From the NCBI RefSeq assembly GCF_052857255.1, contig NC_135498.1, positions 161,720,124 through 161,784,123 of the forward strand: a stretch of DNA of 64,000 nt, in the 5' to 3' direction. A program made the position numbers and the translations under genes. This DNA comes from Amblyomma americanum. Its lineage: Eukaryota; Arthropoda; Arachnida; Ixodida; Ixodidae. Under the pieces are notes generated by a model. The model made no database searches and was not told the DNA's origin. It saw nothing but the letters and a program-made list of their open reading frames with translations. Below, in pieces: positions 9,658 through 19,678 of the stretch. Positions within the stretch are counted from its first letter, which is position 1; each line of letters opens with the position of its first letter.

Positions 9658-12600
9658 GGAAGTAAGGGCCGCTGCGGTCTTCCAGTGGAACGCAAGAGGC
9701 CTAAAGTCACGAATCGCAAGTTTTCGGCAATATGTTTTCAACCACCACTTCCCGATATTAGTCATCTGCGAACGTAACTTATCCCCTAGCAGTCAGGCTT
9801 TCCGGAAACCAGCCCTTCTTTGCTCCGACATGCGGGGAGCGCAGCAAAGTTGTTGTTTACATCCGCAGCGACATTACGTACGGTTCTGCCCAGTTCAATC
9901 CCACAATCACATTGAGTACGTGTGTTTCGTAGTCAAAAAAGGACCCATGGAGTTCACACTGATTGCTGCCTATGTCTCCCCCTCCTCTCAATTGGACTGC
10001 GAGAGGTTGAAGACAATTAAGGAGGCAACCCGGGCTCCTTGGATTATTAGCGGAGATTTCAATGCCCACCACCAACTGTGGGGAAGTCCTATAGCTAACG
10101 CCAGAGGGAGGAATCTTTCCTTATTTGCTTCAGAAAATGAACTTTACGTAACGAATGACGGCAGCCCGACATACCTGAGAGGCAGTTCATACAGCAGCTG
10201 CCTAGACCTGACGCTAGTTTCGCAGTCTCTGCTGCGGCGTGTCCAGTGGTTTTGTAATGTGGAGACCCACGGTAGTCATCACATACCAACCTACCTCAAG
10301 ACTCCAGGTCTTGGGGCGTCCGACCCAGCTAAACACGCGCACATTGAGCAGCGTTTAAAACTGGATCTGCTGACCTATCAAAGGCAGGCAGATTTAGCGA
10401 CCCGCCTTGCGAATCCAAACTCATCACCACCTCGGCTCCTTCATGTGGACAATTTTACCCTACTTTCCTCAAGAAAGGAACTCCTTTGGCGCCGCACACG
10501 TGCTCTCATCCCTCCGTGTGCGGTAACTCTCCCCCGCGGTCTTACCCGTGCTGAGGCGATTGCGCTTAGGAGGATCCGGGTCGGGGTTGCCCTCACACCA
10601 GCCATCACTCGGAAGTGGCCTCAGTACCGAGAATTGTTTCCTCGGCCAGGTTGTCCGGTATGTAAACACGAGGACATTGAGGCCGACATTCATCACTTAC
10701 TGTGGGACTGCCCAGCTCTCAAGCCTACAAGGATCCGGCACCTGATGGTAGCAGGTCTTTCACCAAGCAACCCTTCTTCATACATTGCCTGGACGCAGGG
10801 ACCGTACCATCGTTCTCTACTGGACTTCACCAAATCAGCTAACCTTTTTTTCATTCATTTAGATCATTCATCACATCTTCACTTATCACTGATGCCCTGG
10901 GGCAATAAATTTCGCTTTAAAAAAACTGCAATGGAAGAGGCGTGCAAAGAAGCCCTCACTTCCAGTTTGCAGGAAATTCTAGCAGCAGCAATGAAGGCTG
11001 CTAGAGGCTTCCTGACGTAAACAAGAATGCGCACCGAAATTTCTATCGAATTACACCACTTACGTGCAATTCGACGGCGTGCAGAAACACGTTACAGACG
11101 GAGCAACTGCGTAAGGGACCTGAGAGAGGCGCGTCGTTTGGAAAGGAAAGTCAAGCGACGAATGCACACGCTGTCGAAAAAGCGTTGGAAGTCTTTCTGT
11201 CAATATCTGGATTCTCGAAATCCCATGTCCCTAATTTGGCGGACAGTGCAGGGCTTCGAAAGATTCCACAGCAAAGACAGCCTTCCTGTGCGTTAGCTCT
11301 GCATCAAAACCATCACCATATTGAAGTTGAAACTGACTTCTGCAGCAAAGCCGCGGGTGCTCTGAATACCTCGGGTTCCCAGCGTGTTCCTCTTGCATCA
11401 CAAGATTCAGCGATGGATGTTGTCGTTACTCGTGAGGAACTTGATACTGTCGTTGCAGAAAGTAAGCGTTTTTCTGCACCAGGTGCAGACGGCATTGCAT
11501 ATGCGGCGCTGTGCCACATTGGCCACGACGCGCGTACAGTGCTACTCAGCCTTTACAACCACTCGTGGCAAAACGGAATTATCGCTTCCCAGTGGAAATC
11601 CAACCGCATGATATAATTACTAAAAGCACGGAAATCGCCGCTTGATCTCTCATCATACAGGCCAATAGCTTTGGCCAGTTGCGTGGAAAAAGTCATAGAA
11701 AAAATACTTCTGGCTCGTCTTGAGTGGTACCTTGAGCACAACATGTATCCTAATGCCTTTGCGGGTTTTCGACGGTGTCGCTCCTCTATAGACAACGTCA
11801 TTGATATCGTGTCTACAGTCCAGAATCAAAAACGCCAGAAGCGCACGTGCGCTGCACGTTTTATTGATATCAAAGGTTCATACGATAACGTGACACATGA
11901 GGACATCCTTGATGCTCTAAAGGCTGTTGGAATCGGTGCACAGATATATAGGCGGATCCAAAAGCTATCTGACCAAAAGGACAGTTTTTTATTATGTGCG
12001 AAGATGGCTCCACTCCCGTGCATTACACCTACCGGGGCGTGCCCTAGGGCGGAGGGCTCAGTCTTACTTTGTTTAATCTAACACTTATAAGTCTTTAGGA
12101 GTACCTACCTAATACCGTCCATATCTCTATGTACGCCGAAGATATCTGCATCTGGGCCTCCTCTGTGAAACAGGGAAGAAAACTGAGCAAGTTGGTATAC
12201 GTTCATGATGATAAATCTAGGCACTGTGTCCCCTCTGTCTCCTCTGTGACGCGTCTCCAGGTGCGATGAAGAGTTCAGAGGGCAGAAACCATAACTTCCT
12301 CTTATCTCCGAGAGCAAGGTCTGAGCGTGTCAGCCGAGAAGTGCGCAATAGTGACATTTACGCGCAAAAGTATGACACGTTATCCACTAACTATACACGG
12401 CCATGCCATTGCCTATCGTGCATCTCATCGTTTATTAGGAAATGTTATAGATCACAATTTATCATGAAGCCCGCATTGCAGCTTTGTAAAGAAAAAGCTA
12501 ATCTCTGTTACACACCTGTTCAGATATCTTAGCGGCAAATCATGGGGCTTGTCTATTCTATCAAAGCTGCAACTGTACAGAGCACTCTTTTTCGAATTTT

Positions 12601-13930
12601 TGCTGTATAGTGCACCAATGCTTTCATGCACATGCAAGACGAATTTGCGTGCCCTCCAATCTATACAAGGTTAGGCACTTTGCACATGCCTGGGTCTCCC
12701 TCGCAGCGCATCAAGAGTTGCTACCATTGCAATCGCCCAAGACTGCCCACTCTACTTGTATATAACCCTTGACACCCTGCGGATTCGCATACGGCATCTA
12801 ACAGGAATTTGCAGCACCACCTTGTGTCTGGCGGATCAAAGAACACACGCAGCGTTTTCAAAGATTATAGCAGCCCACCAGTCGTCCATCCCAACACAGC
12901 TCACCCCGGCAGCACGGCATTCCTCTGCGCTGGGGTATCTGCGGGAGCCATGCGTGCGCCTTACAATTCCGGGCATAACGAAAAAATCGAACTTATCGAC
13001 AGCGGCCATTAAACAGTTGAAACTCTACCTACTCCACACTGCATATGGTGACCGAACTCATGTGTATACAGATGTTTCGGTCTCAGGTACAAGTTCAACC
13101 TACGCCGTGGTCATTCCTGCGAGAGAGATCACTATTATCCAGTAAACTTCGCATCGGACAACCTCCACCGAATCAGAATTGGCCGCTCTCCTTGCGGCTG
13201 TGCAGTACATCGTTGCACAAACACCCCGCAATTGGGCTGTGTTCTGCGACTCAAAAGCAGCCCTACATTGCCTTAATTATGCTTTACGCCAAGGCGACCA
13301 CGAACAACTCGTAGCTGAATTGAGACATTTTCAACACCAGGCACAGGAAGAGGGTCCTGACATCGTCATCAAGTGGATACCGGGACACTGAAACATTGTC
13401 GGAAACGACGCAGCTGACGCTGAAGCTCGAGCTGCTCATGGCAGTGCCTAGCATTGTCTAGATACCGTTTACAAAAGCCGACGCAGCAAGACATCTGCAA
13501 TGCTTGGCCGAAAAGAGATTTTAGTTTCATGGTCTTCTGCTGGCAACTCCACATGCCGTCTGTACCGCCTAGATCTCTTACTTCAACTCGGTCCTCCGTC
13601 CGGCCTCTCCCGCTGCGTTGCTACGCTGTTGTGTCGCCTGTGGCTAGGAGTGGCGATCACAAAAGCCTAATTCCACTTAACCGGATTGGCAGAATCTCCT
13701 GCGTGTGAGATCTGTGGGTGCGACGAGACTATAAATCAACTTCTTTGTAACTGCCCTCGGTTTCAGCGTGAGCGTGCACTCAGGGCTGCAACACTCCACC
13801 GTTTAGATACTTGTCCCCTTACTGAAGCGAAGATTCTGGGTCCTTAGAGTAAGCCTTCATCGCAGAAGACAGCTTTGAAGGCACTTTTAAAAGTCTTGAG
13901 AAGGATTCAAGACTGAGTGCAAGGTTGTGA
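9629..13930 (+). pseudogene. LINE L1: ORF2 endonuclease-RT-RNase H polyprotein, broken
   Basis: ORF2 proteins nick target DNA and reverse-transcribe the element RNA. Domains in order: an apurinic-like endonuclease (9671-10284; FQWNARG, SGDFNAHHQLWGS, SCLDLTLVS, and GSHH where GSDH is usual); a linker (10930-11290); the RT (APGADGIA near 11476, FIDIKGSYDN near 11860, and YAED instead of YADD at 12132-12143); an RNase H (13059-13450: YTD, ESEL, CDSK and NDAAD, all four acidic positions present); and a Cys/His tail (CEICGCDETINQLLCNCP, 13701-13760). Stops and frameshifts break it, for example after 11613, and the GH of WIPGH is followed by TGA at 13390. A second LINE fragment is nested at 10285-10867. 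The combination of domains fits the I/R1 group. Confidence 0.85.
10276..10876 (+). mobile_element. Nested 5'-truncated LINE fragment (same family as L4) with 9-bp TSD
   Basis: The 583-bp insert (10285-10867) encodes the C-terminal tail of a different LINE ORF2: ALIPPCAVTL, then RIRVGVALTPAITRKWP, a CPVC...HHLLWDCPAL Cys/His motif and SLLDFTKSANLFF. It is flanked by tcatcacat at 10276-10284 and 10868-10876. The same protein motifs and nearly the same 3' terminus (a T-run then cattcatttag) appear at the 3' end of L4 near 41931-42180, so this is an L4-family copy. By chance the insert keeps one frame open through the junctions, producing the 463-codon frame 9629-11020, which is not a natural protein. 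Confidence 0.8.
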
Positions 13931-14117
13931 ACTATCAGTGTGTGCCCTGCGTTCCCTGCAAATAATCACCAACGGAAATGTGGAAAAGTGATCATCTCCC
14001 TTTGTTCTCTCCTTTGTCTATCTCTCCTTCTGTTCCCCTTCCCACGTGCAGGGTTCCATACCGGGCGCTGCCTAGTTAACCTCCCTGCCTTTACGTTTGT
14101 CTTTCTCTCTCTCTCTT
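13931..14117 (+). mobile_element. LINE L1 3' untranslated end
   Basis: After the ORF2 tail comes a pyrimidine-rich end: gttaacctccctgcctttac, then a short (CT)n run near 14102-14113. This pattern matches the 3' ends of related tick LINEs as I know them. No poly-A tail is visible. Confidence 0.55.
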
Positions 14118-14189
14118 CGCCTGACCAAGAGAACTCGCCCACTTTAGACATCAACCCAGCGCTGCCTAGGGACAGACACGACCAGACCC

Positions 14190-15319
14190 GCAATCTGCAT
14201 CGAAGCTACAGCGAGTTTTTTTCGTCAACGCCGAAGGTAAGACAAACGCTGATTGGCAAGCATCGCATATAACCGACCATTACGCTCTAAATCCCCGCCA
14301 AAGCCCCTACTGTGTGTCACCGCTAGAACGAGAAGCTATCGGGGACCAATGCAAGAAATGCTTCGCGATGACGTCATCCAGCCTTCAAAGAGCACATAGG
14401 CGCCACTGGGTGTTCTAGTGGGAAAGTAAGACGCGCACTTCGATTCTGCGTTAGTTACCGCTGCTTGAGATCATAACAAAGGCCGTCTAATCCCTCTCCG
14501 CATCGACGACACACTGGACCTGCTCTGCAATGCCAAGTATTTCTCATCGATGGAGCTCAAGAGCGGCTACTGAGAAATTGAGGTCGGTGAAAGAGATCGC
14601 GAGGAGACGTCATTCATCACTCCGGATGGCCTCTTCAAGTTAAGGGTGATACCATTTGGTCTCTCTTCCGCACCAGCGACGTTTCAGCAATCAATGGATA
14701 CAGTGCTGGCAGTCCTGAAGTGGCAAATATGTCTGTTATACTTGAATGACTTTTTTGTCTTCGACAGAAACTTTTAAGAGTATCTGGAAAGGGTTCTAAC
14801 AGTGGCAGAGGCCATCAAATGTGTCCGGCCGAACCTTGAAAGCAGAGAAGTAACACTTTGCATATGCAGAGCTGCTGTTTCTAGGCCACATCGTTGGCAT
14901 CGTTAATAAGCATAGACCCGAAGAAAACAGCTGCTATTCAACAGTTTTCACCACCGGACGATATGGAAGCAGTACGCAGGCTCTTCGGACTGTGCGTAGG
15001 TTACCGTCGATTTGTCAAGAACTTTTCGCTCATCGCCGAGCCTCTGACCGACCTGTGAAGCGCCGAATGTGAAGCATTGAATCTGAAGCGCCGCAACAGG
15101 AAGCCTTCAGAGAACATCAGCGTCGTTTACAGTCCCCACCGATTGTCGAGCACTTTGATCAAAACGCAGAGACTGAAATTGATACCGACGGGAGCAGCGT
15201 GGGCCTAGGCGCCATCCTCCTTCAGAAAACGACGAACCGGAGAGAGCAGCATACGCTAGCCGTTCACTGTCCAAGGCCGAGGCTAAAGATTCGTAAACTG
15301 AGAAAGAGTGCCTAATTGT
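14190..15319 (+). pseudogene. Gypsy A: RT and start of RNase H (upstream part), broken
   Basis: This is the upstream half of a split Ty3/Gypsy pol gene. Reading across frames gives the pre-RT segment (YSEFFSSTPKVRQ), the VI-Q-P block, FS-MELKSGY at about 14540, the YLDD box as YLND (14739-14750), the thumb (DPKKTAAIQQF near 14918 and RRLFGLCVGYRRFVKNFS near 14977), and the start of RNase H ([16 protein letters not shown] near 15174). Several stops and frameshifts are present. The reading stops at about 15319, just after TEKECL, and resumes at 19679. It starts abruptly beside the L1 3' end, so gag and protease are absent. Confidence 0.85.
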
Positions 15320-15405
15320 GTCACATATAATAGGCAGTTTGAAATAGAAGTATGAACGAAAGAGGTTTGAAGAAGGCAACAAGGATGGCGATAAGAATGG
15401 CATAT
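15320..15405 (+). mobile_element. Insertion C, left part
   Basis: These 86 bp break the Gypsy A reading frame after TEKECL and precede the Gypsy B LTR. With 18743-19678 they form one insertion inside Gypsy A that was itself later split by Gypsy B. The class is unknown. Confidence 0.5.
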
Positions 15406-15824
15406 TGACACGTGTCATTTATCTTTATCGGGCCACCACGTTTCGCCGCCTAACAAGTGTCATCGCACAGTGCGGGACGCGCCTGCATCTATCCGAAGTT
15501 TCTGGCAAGTCATCGATGCTTCTGTTCGCTGTCTGTTGTAGACGAACCTTAGGTTATCTGATTTCATCGCCTGACGCGAATGGTGTAGAACTTTGTGGAA
15601 GGCACGCGGGTCCTAACGATTAGTCTGGAACATTCGGCGACTGCTATATAACAGCCGACGCGCTTGACCCGCGGATCAGATTTCTGACGATCGCCGACCG
15701 TGTTCGCCGCTACCGTTGTGCTGTAAGTGTAGCCTCTTTTGTGGGCACAGGTTCGCCAAATGAAAGTTAGTTTTGTCTTTCACAGTATTGCTACTTTGTT
15801 CTTCAACGTCACCACCACGTGACA
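15406..15824 (+). repeat. Gypsy B 5' LTR (419 bp)
   Basis: It starts TGACACGTG and ends CACGTGACA, giving the usual TG...CA ends. A TATA box lies at 15645-15650. The poly(A) signal position reads AATGAA (15759-15764) where the 3' LTR has AATAAA. The 4-bp TSD atat precedes it (15402-15405). By eye about 15 differences separate it from the 3' LTR at 18320-18738. Confidence 0.92.
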
Positions 15825-15857
15825 TCTGGTGGAGGTGCTTCTTTTTTGGTTTTTTCA

Positions 15858-16308
15858 TGTACCGGAGGCCCCCGACAAGCCGTGATCCAAGCCCGGACCG
15901 CAAAGAGAACACCAACGTAGTCCCGGACAATCGAGCAATACGCCGTCTTCAACAGCTGCCCCCGGAGCACGGACTTCTACCTAAGAAGATCAAGAAGATT
16001 GTGGCCGAGGCAACCCCAATGGCAGCCCCAGCGTCCCCCATCGTGCTGCAGCAGCCCAGGGAACCACCGACGTTCCACGGCTCCACATTTGAGGACCCGG
16101 AAAGCTGGCTGGAAACGTATGAGAGGGTCGCTACGCTCAACAGCTTGCAGGCGACGACAAGCTGCGAGATGTCTATTTCGCATTGGAGGACACCGCCAGG
16201 ACGTAGTTCGAGAATCGAGAAGCCACCTTGACGACGTGGGACCTGTTCTGAATCAGCTTCCTGCAAACATTTACAAGCGTCCTGCGTAAAGAGCGAGCCC
16301 AAGTTCTA
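15858..16308 (+). pseudogene. Gypsy B gag, N-terminal part, frameshifted
   Basis: The capsid-like gag starts at ATG 15858 with a Pro/Arg-rich region and the gag motif FEDPESWLETYERVA. A frameshift near 16145 moves the reading to the next frame. There a TAG (16204-16206) falls at a Trp-like position and a TGA (16249-16251) shortly after. Beyond 16309 the frame is open. The family protein forms the particle that packages element RNA; this copy cannot make it as one chain. Confidence 0.8.
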
Positions 16309-18222
16309 ATGGAGACCAGGGCGCAGCTGCCGAATGAGACGATCGCAATCTTCCCTGAGGAAATGAGCCGTCTGTTCCGGCACGCCGACCCGGAAGTGTC
16401 CGAAGAGATGAAAGTCCGCCTACTGATGCGTGGTGTAAAGGAGAAACTTTTCGGCGCAATGACACGAAGCCCACCGACGACCGTAGAAGAGTTCCTTCGC
16501 GAGGCCACCAGCATTGAGAAGGCACTCGAAATGCGGAACCGACAATACGATCGCCGCACGAACTCGACAAACTACGCCGGAGTTCAGTCACTGGCCACCG
16601 ACGACCTGCGCGAGACCATCAGGGCAGTCGTACGGGAGGAGGTTCAAAGGATCTTTCCTTCTTCTACAACCGAAAAGGAATGCCTCGCCATCATTTGGGC
16701 CACAGCGAAATTTCGCCCTTACCTATATGGCAGGCCATTCAAAATGGTCAGCGACCATCACGCATTGTGTTGGCTAGCTAACTTAAAGGACCCTTCAGGA
16801 CGGCTGGCACGGTGGAGCCTCAGACTACAAGAATACGACATCACTGTAACCTACAAGTCCGGACGAAAACACTCAGATGCCGATTGCCTATCACGCGCCC
16901 CCATTGACCCGCCGCCTCAAGATGAGGATGACGACGCCTACCTTAGAATAATAAGCGCGGAAGATTTCGCCGAACAGCAACGAGGAGACCCGGAGCTAAA
17001 ATCCCTAGTCGATTATATGGAAGGGCACACCGACGTTGTCCCTTGGGCATTTAAGCGTGAATTGTCTTCGTTCACGCTTCAAAACAACCTACTCGTGAAG
17101 AACTTCTCACCAGTCCACGCCAACTATCTTCTTGTTGTTCCGTCAGCGCTGCGTCCAGAAGTACTGCACGCCCTACATGACGATCCGACCGCTGGGCACC
17201 TCGGTTTCTCCCGGACGCTATCAAAGATACAAGAAAGATATTACTGGCCGCACCTAACCGCCGATGTCGCCCGTTACGTCAAGACATGCCGAGACTGTCA
17301 GCGACGCAAGACACTACCGACAAGGCCAGCGGGATTACTACAGCCGATCATGCCTCCTTACCGACCTTTTCAGCAGATCGGGATGGACTTGTTGGGACCG
17401 TTTCCGACATCAACTTCCGGAAATAAGTGGATCGTCGTGGCGACGGACTATCTCACCCGCTTCGCTGAAACTAAAGCTCTGCCGAAAGGCAGCGCAGCCG
17501 AAGTGGCGAAATTTTTCGTCGAGAACATCCTGCTGCGACATGGTGCTCCTGAAGTCCTCATCACCTACAGAGGAACGGCTTTTACAGCAGAGCTCACGCA
17601 AGCCATTCTTCAATACAGCCAAACAAGTCACGGTAGGACAACTGCCTACCATCCGCAGACGAATGGCCTCACGGAGCGCCTGAACAAGACCCTCGCCGAG
17701 ATGCTAGCAATGTACGTCGACATCGAGCACAAGACAACGGATGCGGTCCTGCCGTACGTAACATTCGCTTACAACACGGCGGTGCAAGAAACAACCCAGA
17801 TCACGCCATTTAAGCTGGTTTACGGCAGGAACCCGACGACGACGCTCGACGCCATGCTGCCGCACGTCACTGACGAGGAAAATCTTGAAGTCGCTATCGA
17901 TCTCCAGCGCGCCGAAGAAGCTCGACAGGTCGCCCGCCTACGGATCCAGAACCAGCAGCGTACCGACAGCCGACACTACAACCTGCGACGACGCTTCGTC
18001 GAGTACCAGCCCAGCGACCGTGCTTGGGTATGGACCCCGATAGGCCGACGAGGACTCAGTGAGAAACTATTGCGCCGCTATTTCAGACCTTACAAGGTCG
18101 TTCGACGTATTGGCCCACTGGACTATGAGGTCGTGCCAGACGGCATTTCGCATTCACAGCGGCGCCGCGCACCATCTGAAGTGGTCCACGTGGTGCGCCT
18201 TAAACCCTTTTACGGACGCTGA
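16309..18222 (+). CDS. Gypsy B gag::RNase H::integrase fusion ORF, protease and RT deleted
   Basis: A 637-codon open frame. Residues 1-119 are the C-terminal gag region. At residue about 120 the sequence jumps directly into the second half of RNase H (TTEKECLAIIWA, VSDHHALCWL, DADCLSRAP), so the zinc knuckle, protease, RT and the first RNase H Asp are all missing. Integrase follows: an HHCC finger (HLGFSRT ... CRDCQRR), then the core with D360 (GMDLLGP), Y420 where the catalytic Asp is expected (LITYRGTAF) and E456 (NGLTERLNK). The spacing of the last two keeps the D35E rule. A GPY/F-type tail (RRYFRPYKVV) and VVHVVRLKPFYGR close it. The frame is open, but the product lacks essential parts. 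It could be a product of defective template switching or a member of a non-autonomous subfamily. Confidence 0.9.
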   Translation: METRAQLPNETIAIFPEEMSRLFRHADPEVSEEMKVRLLMRGVKEKLFGAMTRSPPTTVEEFLREATSIEKALEMRNRQYDRRTNSTNYAGVQSLATDDLRETIRAVVREEVQRIFPSSTTEKECLAIIWATAKFRPYLYGRPFKMVSDHHALCWLANLKDPSGRLARWSLRLQEYDITVTYKSGRKHSDADCLSRAPIDPPPQDEDDDAYLRIISAEDFAEQQRGDPELKSLVDYMEGHTDVVPWAFKRELSSFTLQNNLLVKNFSPVHANYLLVVPSALRPEVLHALHDDPTAGHLGFSRTLSKIQERYYWPHLTADVARYVKTCRDCQRRKTLPTRPAGLLQPIMPPYRPFQQIGMDLLGPFPTSTSGNKWIVVATDYLTRFAETKALPKGSAAEVAKFFVENILLRHGAPEVLITYRGTAFTAELTQAILQYSQTSHGRTTAYHPQTNGLTERLNKTLAEMLAMYVDIEHKTTDAVLPYVTFAYNTAVQETTQITPFKLVYGRNPTTTLDAMLPHVTDEENLEVAIDLQRAEEARQVARLRIQNQQRTDSRHYNLRRRFVEYQPSDRAWVWTPIGRRGLSEKLLRRYFRPYKVVRRIGPLDYEVVPDGISHSQRRRAPSEVVHVVRLKPFYGR

Positions 18223-18305
18223 CGAACTTCCTTATTTTTGTTGTTTTCTTTGCTACGAGTGCTTTTCTTTATTTCGTTTGTTTGCAGCATCGGGTCGATG
18301 CTTTT

Positions 18306-18319
18306 CAAGAGGGGGGTAA
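18306..18319 (+). promoter_or_regulatory. Gypsy B polypurine tract
   Basis: The purine-rich stretch aagaggggggtaa lies immediately before the 3' LTR, where plus-strand DNA synthesis is primed. Confidence 0.8.
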
Positions 18320-18738
18320 TGACACGTGTCATTTATCTTTATCGGGCGACCACGTTTCGCCGCCTAACAAGTGTTATCGCACAGCGCGGGACGCGCCTGC
18401 ATCTATCCGAAGTTTCTGGCAAGTCATCGATGCTTCTGTTCGCTGTCTGTTGTAGTCGAACCTTATGTTATCTGATTTCATCGCCTGACGCGAATGGTGT
18501 AGAACTTTGTGGAAGGCACGCGGGTCCCAACGATTAGTCTGGAACATTCGACGACTGCTATATAACAGCCGACGCGCTTGACCCGCGGATCAGATTCTCG
18601 ACGATCGCCGACCGTGCTCGCCGCTACCGTTGTGCTGTAAGTGTAGCCTCTTTTGTGGGCACAGGTTCGCCCAATAAAAGTTAGTTTTGTCTTTCACAGT
18701 ATTGCTACAGTGTTCTTCAACGTCACCACCACGTGACA
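18320..18738 (+). repeat. Gypsy B 3' LTR (419 bp)
   Basis: It has the same length and ends as the 5' LTR, with a TATA box near 18559-18564 and a poly(A) signal AATAAA at 18673-18678. The TSD atat follows at 18739-18742. Its terminal block accaccacgtgaca is shared with the Gypsy A LTR (ends 21561), so A and B are related families. Confidence 0.92.
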
Positions 18739-18742
18739 ATAT

Positions 18743-19678
18743 ATTAACCAACGAATAGAGAAGATGAAGAACTATTCGGTGAGGTGGAAAGACGTGATTG
18801 GTGGAGAAGAGAAAAGAAGAGGGCTACGGCAAGGATGACGCGTAACAACACCAAGGTTATAAAAGCCCAAAGGAGAGCGTGGCACGGGGGTGGAGTAGAA
18901 CAGAGAAGCGGAGGTTCCGGCCCGTCAGGAACACTTCGGCTAGAAGAGAGCAACACCGGATACTGCTCCGGTGATCTCAAGTTATACGGCGCCGCACGGT
19001 GGACTTCCTGCCGTTCCTGAGCCCATTCCGGGGAGTCAACGGATTACGCTACCACGTGCTACGGCCAGGGGTGCCTCCAGTGCTGTGCCCACCCATCCGG
19101 GTGGTGCCCCCAACGCCAATATCAACAGTAGCACCTCCACTGGCACTTGGACTGGGAGATCGTACGACGCCGCCAACGACGCTGCCAGTGATTCCAGCCT
19201 GAGCACATCGAACGCCACCTCACGCCAGCTTCTGGGCCCATGCAACGCTGCATCAGCACTGAACCGTGAGCAGGAACGCCGATCGCTAGTTGTGCACGCT
19301 AGTAGCAGTGTTCCCGCGCCAAGTGTATTGGTAGTCTTGGTGTTTTGTGTGCTAGTGTTTGTGTCACGTAGGGTGTATTAAGTGTGCGTCTTTGTGGGTA
19401 CACCTGTTGCCTAGTCCATTCTTTCGGTCCGAGTGTTCCCTGGGGTGATCCTTGACACCTTGCCATCATCTGACCAACGTCGACAGTTCGCCCCTACCAG
19501 TAAAGACGACCGTTCACTGTGTTATGGAAACAATGAATAACTGCGCAAAACGGACGAGACAAAGAGAAGAATCACAAGAGACAAGTGCTTCTCTCTCTTG
19601 TCCTGTCCTTTTAGTGCAGTTATTCATTTTTTCTATAATTTCGTACCAACAATCCCCTCACCGCACTCTTTTAGCGCT
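18743..19678 (+). mobile_element. Insertion C, right part, unclassified
   Basis: GC-rich sequence between Gypsy B and the resumption of Gypsy A. It includes a TATA-like ttataaaag near 18857 and a Ser/Thr/Pro-biased open frame (18971-19381) without a recognisable domain. It could be a solo LTR or promoter region of another retroelement, but I cannot pair its ends. A small hairpin element lies at 19522-19638. Confidence 0.45.
19522..19638. mobile_element. Small hairpin MITE-like element
   Basis: Two imperfectly complementary arms of about 50 bp almost meet. The left arm contains aatgaataactgc (from 19532) and the right arm its complement gcagttattcatt (to 19628). Outside these, the pairing extends through ttatggaaa and tttctataa. 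Nearly the whole element folds on itself, as in very short foldback MITEs. Confidence 0.75.

Noticed and set aside
9629..11020. A single 463-residue protein with endonuclease and zinc-finger parts
   Set aside because: A 9-bp TSD and a change of family in the middle show that it is two LINEs joined by insertion.
18971..19381. A host gene in a 136-codon open frame
   Set aside because: Composition is Ser/Thr/Pro biased without a domain, and the frame lies within insertion C between two Gypsy parts.
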